A DNA stretch of 10,855 bases, taken from the NCBI GenBank assembly GCA_036397475.1, contig DASWIV010000371.1, forward strand, positions 1-10,855, in the 5' to 3' direction. The notes below the pieces were generated by a model, which saw only the letters and a program-made list of their open reading frames with translations, searched no databases and had not been told where the DNA came from. Positions 7,094 through 10,855 of this stretch are shown here, piece after piece (within the stretch, counting starts at the first letter, position 1; the number at the start of each line of letters is the position of its first letter). The stretch comes from DASWIV01 sp036397475 (lineage in GTDB: Bacteria > JAJVIF01 > JAPKYR01). The position numbers and the translations under genes are program-made.

Positions 7094-8512
7094 TTATCGC
7101 AACTTCCGGGTAAGAATATGTGTCGGGCTTCCGGCGGCTACTTCCGCGGCTTCCATTAGTGATTCGGACAATGTCGGGTGAGGATGGATCGTTACCATCA
7201 GATCCTCGAGTGTAGCGCCCATTTCGATAGCGAGAGTTCCTTCGGCAATTAACTCGCTCGCCATGGTCCCGACAATTCCAACACCCAGTATAAGATTTGT
7301 ATCGGGATCGGACAGAATTTTCACGAATCCGTCGGTTCGCCCTAGACTCCGTGCACGTCCTAATGCGGTCAATGGGAATTTTCCGACGTTTACAGTGATC
7401 CCTTCTTCTTTCGCTTCTCGCTCAGTCAGACCTGTCCACGCAATTTCGGGATCGGTGAAAACGACAGCCGGGATGGCGCGGTTATCCATTGCAGAAGGAT
7501 GGTTAGCGATAACTTCCGCCGCGACCTTGCCTTCGCGTGCGGCTTTATGCGCAAGCATAGGGCCGTGAGTAACGTCGCCGACAGCGAAAATATTTTCTTC
7601 TTCAGTTCTGCATTCGCTATTTGTTGGTATGAATCCGCGCTCATCGGGGACAATCTTAGTATTTTCCAGGCCAAGGTCGCTGGAATTAGGACGGCGTCCT
7701 ACGCAGACGAGGACCTGGTCGAACTCGAGGGTTTCTTCGGAGTCCTCGTGCTGAATTTGTACAGCATAGCGTTTGTCTTTGCCTTCCGTTACCCCAACGA
7801 CCTTCGATTTGGTCATAATCGCTTCAAACTTGGTCTGGCAACGTTTGACAACGACCTTTACCAGGTCCTGGTCGGCTCCCGCGAGAAGTTCAGGAAGAAA
7901 TTCGACCATTGTAATTTTTGTTCCAAGTCCGTGATACACGAGGCCAAGTTCCAGACCGATGTATCCTCCTCCAATAACCAGAAGGGATTCCGGCACCTCG
8001 GGGATGTTGACAGCGTCAGCCGAAGTCCATAACGGAAGGTCGTATTCGCCGGGGAGTTTATTGATGCAGGAACCTGTGGCGATAATGGCATGCTTGAAAT
8101 TTACGGCCATTCCTTCGCCTTCAATGAGCACCTGCTTGTTGCTTGCGAAACGGGCGCGACCAGTGATCACTTCGATTCCGCGTTTGGAGACCAGGAAATC
8201 CACGCCGCGGATCAAATCGTCGACAACCGACTGTGTCCACTGCCGCAATTTATCGATATCGATTTTTATATGGCCGAATGACAGGCCGATCTCGCCAGCG
8301 ACTTTCGCTGACTCGGCAAGTTCGACAGCGTGGATGAGAGTTTTGGACGGGATGCAGCCCTCGATAAGGCAGACTCCACCGAGCCTGTCCTGTTCTTCTA
8401 TGAGCGTCACATTAAGTCCGAGATCGGCGGCACGAATCGCCGCGATATATCCCCCGGTACCTCCACCGATAATGACTACGTCGGTATCTATCTCAAGCTG
8501 TCCCATTACCAT
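7094..8512 (-). CDS. lpdA: dihydrolipoamide dehydrogenase (E3)
   Basis: Flavoprotein disulfide reductase of 472 residues from the ATG at 8512, a normal length. It reoxidises dihydrolipoamide on E2 and reduces NAD+. Visible motifs are the FAD-binding GGGTGG at 16-21, the redox disulfide in GGVCLIEGCIPSKTL (C48, C53), the NAD-binding GGGYIGLELG in the middle, the second FAD motif AVGDV, and the C-terminal HPHPTLSE with the catalytic base pair H445/E450. All key residues are present. The frame is open to a TTG at 8527, but GGAG (8522-8525 on the plus strand) lies 9 nt before the ATG at 8512 and would fall inside a TTG-started protein, so I use the ATG; an in-frame ATG at 8506 is a further option. 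It is the last gene of the dehydrogenase operon, 72 nt after E2, with a hairpin and T tract in that gap. E3 is often shared with other lipoamide-dependent complexes. Confidence 0.96.
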   Translation of the reverse strand: MVMGQLEIDTDVVIIGGGTGGYIAAIRAADLGLNVTLIEEQDRLGGVCLIEGCIPSKTLIHAVELAESAKVAGEIGLSFGHIKIDIDKLRQWTQSVVDDLIRGVDFLVSKRGIEVITGRARFASNKQVLIEGEGMAVNFKHAIIATGSCINKLPGEYDLPLWTSADAVNIPEVPESLLVIGGGYIGLELGLVYHGLGTKITMVEFLPELLAGADQDLVKVVVKRCQTKFEAIMTKSKVVGVTEGKDKRYAVQIQHEDSEETLEFDQVLVCVGRRPNSSDLGLENTKIVPDERGFIPTNSECRTEEENIFAVGDVTHGPMLAHKAAREGKVAAEVIANHPSAMDNRAIPAVVFTDPEIAWTGLTEREAKEEGITVNVGKFPLTALGRARSLGRTDGFVKILSDPDTNLILGVGIVGTMASELIAEGTLAIEMGATLEDLMVTIHPHPTLSESLMEAAEVAAGSPTHILTRKLR

Positions 8513-8521
8513 AGTTTCTTT

Positions 8522-8525
8522 CTCC
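8522..8525 (-). promoter_or_regulatory. E3 ribosome-binding site deciding the start codon
   Basis: CTCC on the plus strand reads GGAG on the minus strand, 9 nt before the ATG at 8512. It directly abuts the T tract of the upstream hairpin. It rules against the in-frame TTG at 8527, which lies upstream of it. Confidence 0.7.
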
Positions 8526-8554
8526 AAAAAAACGGAGCCTAATCAGAGGGCTCC
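8526..8554 (-). terminator. hairpin plus T7 tract between E2 and E3 genes: intergenic terminator or attenuator
   Basis: On the minus strand GGAGCC (8554-8549), a 9-nt loop, GGCTCC (8539-8534), one G and then seven T (8532-8526). A U-G wobble can extend the 6-bp stem by one pair. This is the layout of a Rho-independent terminator placed inside the operon, 31 nt after the E2 stop. Partial read-through would give less E3 than E2. The 3' arm CTCC could alternatively pair with the GGAG of the E3 RBS, though that 4-bp helix is weaker. Confidence 0.7.
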
Positions 8555-8584
8555 AATGTTGAATGTATTATCGATTAATCCTAC

Positions 8585-9925
8585 CTACGTTTCAAGCAGG
8601 AGGAGGCCGGGGTCGCTGAGTTTTCGCGCCATCTCGGCTACAAACCTGGCAGCGTCGGCACCATCGGCTATTCTATGGTCAAAGGCGAATGTAAGAGGGA
8701 GGATCTTGCGGATGACGATCTCGCCGTCGCGCACTACCGGTTTTTCCTGAACAGCGCCCATGGCAAGGATCGCTACTTCAGGATAATTGATGGTGGCGAG
8801 CAATGCGGTTCCGCCAAGAGGCCCGATATTGGTAATTGTAAATGTACCGCCGTGGAGGTCATCGTACTCGATCGTACCGTTTCTCGCGTCATCTACGAGT
8901 TTTTCAATCTCTGCGGCGATCTGGATTATGGATTTCTGGTCAGCATTTTTAATGACGGGGACCATCAATCCCTTGCCGGTGTCTACAGCGAATCCGATGT
9001 TGTAATATTTTTTGTAGATGATCTCGCCCTTGAACGGATCGAAGCTGGCGTTGAAAGATTTCGCAGCCTTGAGACCAAAGGTGACCGCCCGGATCACAAA
9101 CGCGAGCAGTGTGAGTTTTCCACCGGATTGCCCTTCCCGTTTCGAGCGCTCCTTCAGGCGGAATTCCTCGAGGAGTGTCACATCCGCCTCGTCCATGTGG
9201 GAAACGTGGGGGATCATGATCATCGAGGTGACCATTTTGTGGGCAACTTTTCTCCGGATTGACCTCAGGGCTTCTATTTCAACAGGACCGTCTTTCGAAA
9301 AATCGGGTAGTGGTTCAATGTCGAGGAGAGGGATTGTCGACGCCGCATGCGCCGCGAATTCGGCGTGTGCGCGAATTTCGTCGGCCGTTGTAATGTTTTC
9401 ACTCTCGGGTTCCGGTGCGGGTTCCGGTGTGGTTCCTCCCTCAGAGAATTTTTTGACATCGTCCATCGTGACACGTCCGGCAGGACCTGTCGGTGTGATC
9501 TTGTTGATGTCCACTCCAAGCTCACGGGCGTAGCGACGGGTCGCTGGTGCCGCTGGAACGGATTTCCCGTTTCCCGATGCCGGGGCATGAACTGGAAATG
9601 AGTCATCCGTGAGAGTTTTCAAAAGCGCTGCGCTTTCTTCTTCCGAAACTGAAGATTCAGCAGCGACAGCAACAGTGACCTTCACTCCACTGCCGTCGTC
9701 GATAGAGGCAACAATATCCCCGACTGATATCATGTCGCCGACTTCGCCAGAGATCGATGTCAGGATGCCGCTGACCGGGGAGGGGATTGTGACAGCTGCT
9801 TTATCGGTTTCTATATCTACAAGGGGATCGTCTTCATTAATAGAGCCGCCTATATCCACATGCCATTTAAGGATCTCTCCTTCAGCGATGCCTTCACCGA
9901 GGTCCGGAAGTTTAAAGTCGTACAT
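8585..9925 (-). CDS. pdhC: dihydrolipoamide acyltransferase (E2) of a 2-oxoacid dehydrogenase complex
   Basis: A complete 446-residue protein. Residues 1-76 are one lipoyl domain with the lipoylated Lys in IETDKA (K42). A linker follows, then the peripheral subunit-binding domain at about 123-160 (ATRRYARELGVDINKI...GPAGRVTMDDV), which anchors E1 or E3. A Pro/Glu-rich linker leads to the catalytic domain at about 215-446. Its end carries the HxxxDG active-site motif in FDHRIADGAD (H417, D421). E2 forms the core of the complex and transfers the acyl group from lipoamide to CoA. Only one lipoyl domain is present, as in many bacterial and branched-chain enzymes. The ATG at 9925 is well supported by GAGGTG (9932-9937 on the plus strand, 6 nt spacing), and the E1-beta stop is 17 nt upstream. 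Whether the substrate is pyruvate or a branched-chain 2-oxoacid cannot be fixed from sequence inspection; the pdh symbol is provisional. Confidence 0.95.
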   Translation of the reverse strand: MYDFKLPDLGEGIAEGEILKWHVDIGGSINEDDPLVDIETDKAAVTIPSPVSGILTSISGEVGDMISVGDIVASIDDGSGVKVTVAVAAESSVSEEESAALLKTLTDDSFPVHAPASGNGKSVPAAPATRRYARELGVDINKITPTGPAGRVTMDDVKKFSEGGTTPEPAPEPESENITTADEIRAHAEFAAHAASTIPLLDIEPLPDFSKDGPVEIEALRSIRRKVAHKMVTSMIMIPHVSHMDEADVTLLEEFRLKERSKREGQSGGKLTLLAFVIRAVTFGLKAAKSFNASFDPFKGEIIYKKYYNIGFAVDTGKGLMVPVIKNADQKSIIQIAAEIEKLVDDARNGTIEYDDLHGGTFTITNIGPLGGTALLATINYPEVAILAMGAVQEKPVVRDGEIVIRKILPLTFAFDHRIADGADAARFVAEMARKLSDPGLLLLET

Positions 9926-9942
9926 TATTTACACCTCAAGCC

Positions 9943-10855
9943 TTACTGGTAGTTAATCGTCTCCTCGATCGCGCGACTGATTCGCCCCTGGGAAGGAAGA
10001 TACATATGCTCTCGTGCGAAGTTGGGTACCGGGATATCGTAACATGTCACGCGGTTAATTGGAGCCTGTAAATACATTAAACACCGGTCATTTACCTGGG
10101 CTATGATTTCCGACGCGACTCCAAAGGTTTTCTGTGCTTCCTGGACAATGACGCAACGTCCGGTTTTTTGTACAGACTTCGCTATGGTGTGGGAGTCGAG
10201 CGGGGAGATGGTCATCAGGTCGATGAACTCGATCGAATAGCCTTTTTCTTCCTCAATCGCTTCGACAACCTTGCTGCAGTCGCGATACATGGCTCCCCAG
10301 GTGATGAGCGTGATATCGGTTCCTTCTTTTACGATATCTGCCTTGCCAATCTCGGCGACTTCTTCTTCATCGGGAATTTCTTCCTTGAATGAACGGTAGG
10401 ATCTTTTAGGCTCCATGAAGACAACTGGATCGGGATCGCGGATCGCGGCGAGCATAAGTGCCCGTGCTTTTCGGGGAGTGGAGGGGATAAGTGTTTTCAG
10501 TCCGGGCGTATGAGCGAAATACGCTTCCTTGCTTTCCGAGTGATGCTCGATAGCGTGGACCCCGCCTCCGAATGGCATGCGAACAACGAGCGGTACGTTG
10601 AATTTTCCGCGGGAGCGTGTCCTGAGCCGTGAAGCCTGGGCTTCCAGGTTCGGAAGCGAAAGATAAGCAAATCCGGAGAACTGCATTTCGCAAACCGGAC
10701 GTAGTCCGGCGATAGCCATTCCTATGGATGATCCAAGAATTGTAGATTCAGCCAGTGGAGTGTCGATAACCCTGTCGCGGCCATATTTCGCGAACAAGCC
10801 TTCGGTGACACGAAACACTCCGCCGTTGACTCCAACGTCTTCGCCTAGGACAACG
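9943..10855 (-). CDS. pdhB: 2-oxoacid dehydrogenase E1 component, beta subunit (5' end outside window)
   Basis: The thiamine-diphosphate-dependent decarboxylase beta subunit, partial at its N-terminus. About 303 of the usual ~325 residues are visible. The frame stays open to the window edge and reads VVLGEDVGVNGGVFRVTEG, the family's N-terminal motif; its Glu contacts the TPP aminopyrimidine. An internal GTG at 10818 is therefore not the start. Other hallmarks are RVIDTPLAES, MPFGGGVHAIEHHSES with the active-site His region, AHTPGLKTLIPSTP, and DPDPVVFMEPKRSYRSF. It works as an alpha2-beta2 heterotetramer, so an E1-alpha gene is expected just beyond the right edge on the same strand. The MEPKR-YR segment recalls branched-chain enzymes, while the GGGVH segment recalls Gram-positive-type pyruvate enzymes, so the substrate is open. 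It is followed 17 nt later by the E2 gene. Confidence 0.95.
   Translation of the reverse strand, partial: VVLGEDVGVNGGVFRVTEGLFAKYGRDRVIDTPLAESTILGSSIGMAIAGLRPVCEMQFSGFAYLSLPNLEAQASRLRTRSRGKFNVPLVVRMPFGGGVHAIEHHSESKEAYFAHTPGLKTLIPSTPRKARALMLAAIRDPDPVVFMEPKRSYRSFKEEIPDEEEVAEIGKADIVKEGTDITLITWGAMYRDCSKVVEAIEEEKGYSIEFIDLMTISPLDSHTIAKSVQKTGRCVIVQEAQKTFGVASEIIAQVNDRCLMYLQAPINRVTCYDIPVPNFAREHMYLPSQGRISRAIEETINYQ

Noticed and set aside
8513..8527. TTG start for E3 at 8527
   Set aside because: The GGAG that serves the ATG at 8512 would lie inside the coding region, and nothing resembling an SD precedes the TTG; it sits in the T tract of the hairpin.
7959..8750. Plus-strand open frame of 263 codons across E3, the gap and E2
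   Set aside because: It is antisense to two firmly identified genes, its product is a low-complexity Ser/Pro/Arg-rich sequence, and it crosses the intergenic hairpin.
9018..9533. Plus-strand open frame of 171 codons opposite E2
   Set aside because: Ser-rich product antisense to the lipoyl-acyltransferase gene, with no RBS or family; a reverse-strand artefact of codon bias.
10816..10818. GTG as the start of E1-beta
   Set aside because: The frame continues upstream to the window edge with the conserved GEDVG...GGVFR motif, so the gene is 5' partial.
1..10855. CRISPR array, insertion sequence, integrase or phage gene
   Set aside because: No regularly spaced direct repeats, no transposase or integrase motifs and no target-site duplications were seen anywhere in the window.

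Overview
This 10.9 kb window looks like ordinary bacterial chromosome, with no phage, insertion-sequence or CRISPR signals. The coding regions are about half G+C, use the standard code and mostly have recognisable Shine-Dalgarno sites. The gene set (ComM-type AAA+ protein, membrane glycosyltransferase-like protein, HerA/NurA-like pair, 2-oxoacid dehydrogenase operon with separate E1-beta, E2 and E3 genes) does not fix the taxon. An uncultured Gram-negative-type bacterium is my guess, not a demonstrated fact.

Layout: (1) 1-1638, minus strand: a complete comM/yifB gene with a probable terminator behind it. (2) 1751-1825: a C/G-rich palindromic intergenic element that resembles a dispersed repeat. 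(3) 1835-4171, minus strand: a 702-residue polytopic GT-C-like membrane protein, preceded by a possible tiny single-span membrane protein. The 5' third of the large gene is clearly AT-rich compared with the rest. (4) 4203-6955, plus strand: a two-gene island, tightly coupled, of a NurA-like protein and a HerA-like (DUF87-type) ATPase, closed by a textbook intrinsic terminator. This is the only plus-strand block. (5) 7015-7076: a multi-stem dyad structure between convergent genes. (6) 7094-10855, minus strand: E3, E2 and the incomplete E1-beta of a pyruvate or branched-chain 2-oxoacid dehydrogenase complex. The E1-alpha gene presumably lies just outside the window.

How the genes work together: E1-beta decarboxylates the 2-oxoacid with its alpha partner, E2 carries the acyl group on a single lipoyl domain and passes it to CoA, and E3 reoxidises the lipoamide with NAD. 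A hairpin plus seven-T tract sits between the E2 and E3 genes. It ends next to the E3 ribosome-binding site and could lower or regulate E3 expression. The HerA/NurA-like pair would be expected to act on DNA ends as a hexameric translocase plus nuclease. However, both proteins deviate from the classical motifs: the ATPase has a stretched P-loop, and the NurA-like protein lacks the first acidic metal ligand. This makes the pair the most interesting object here.
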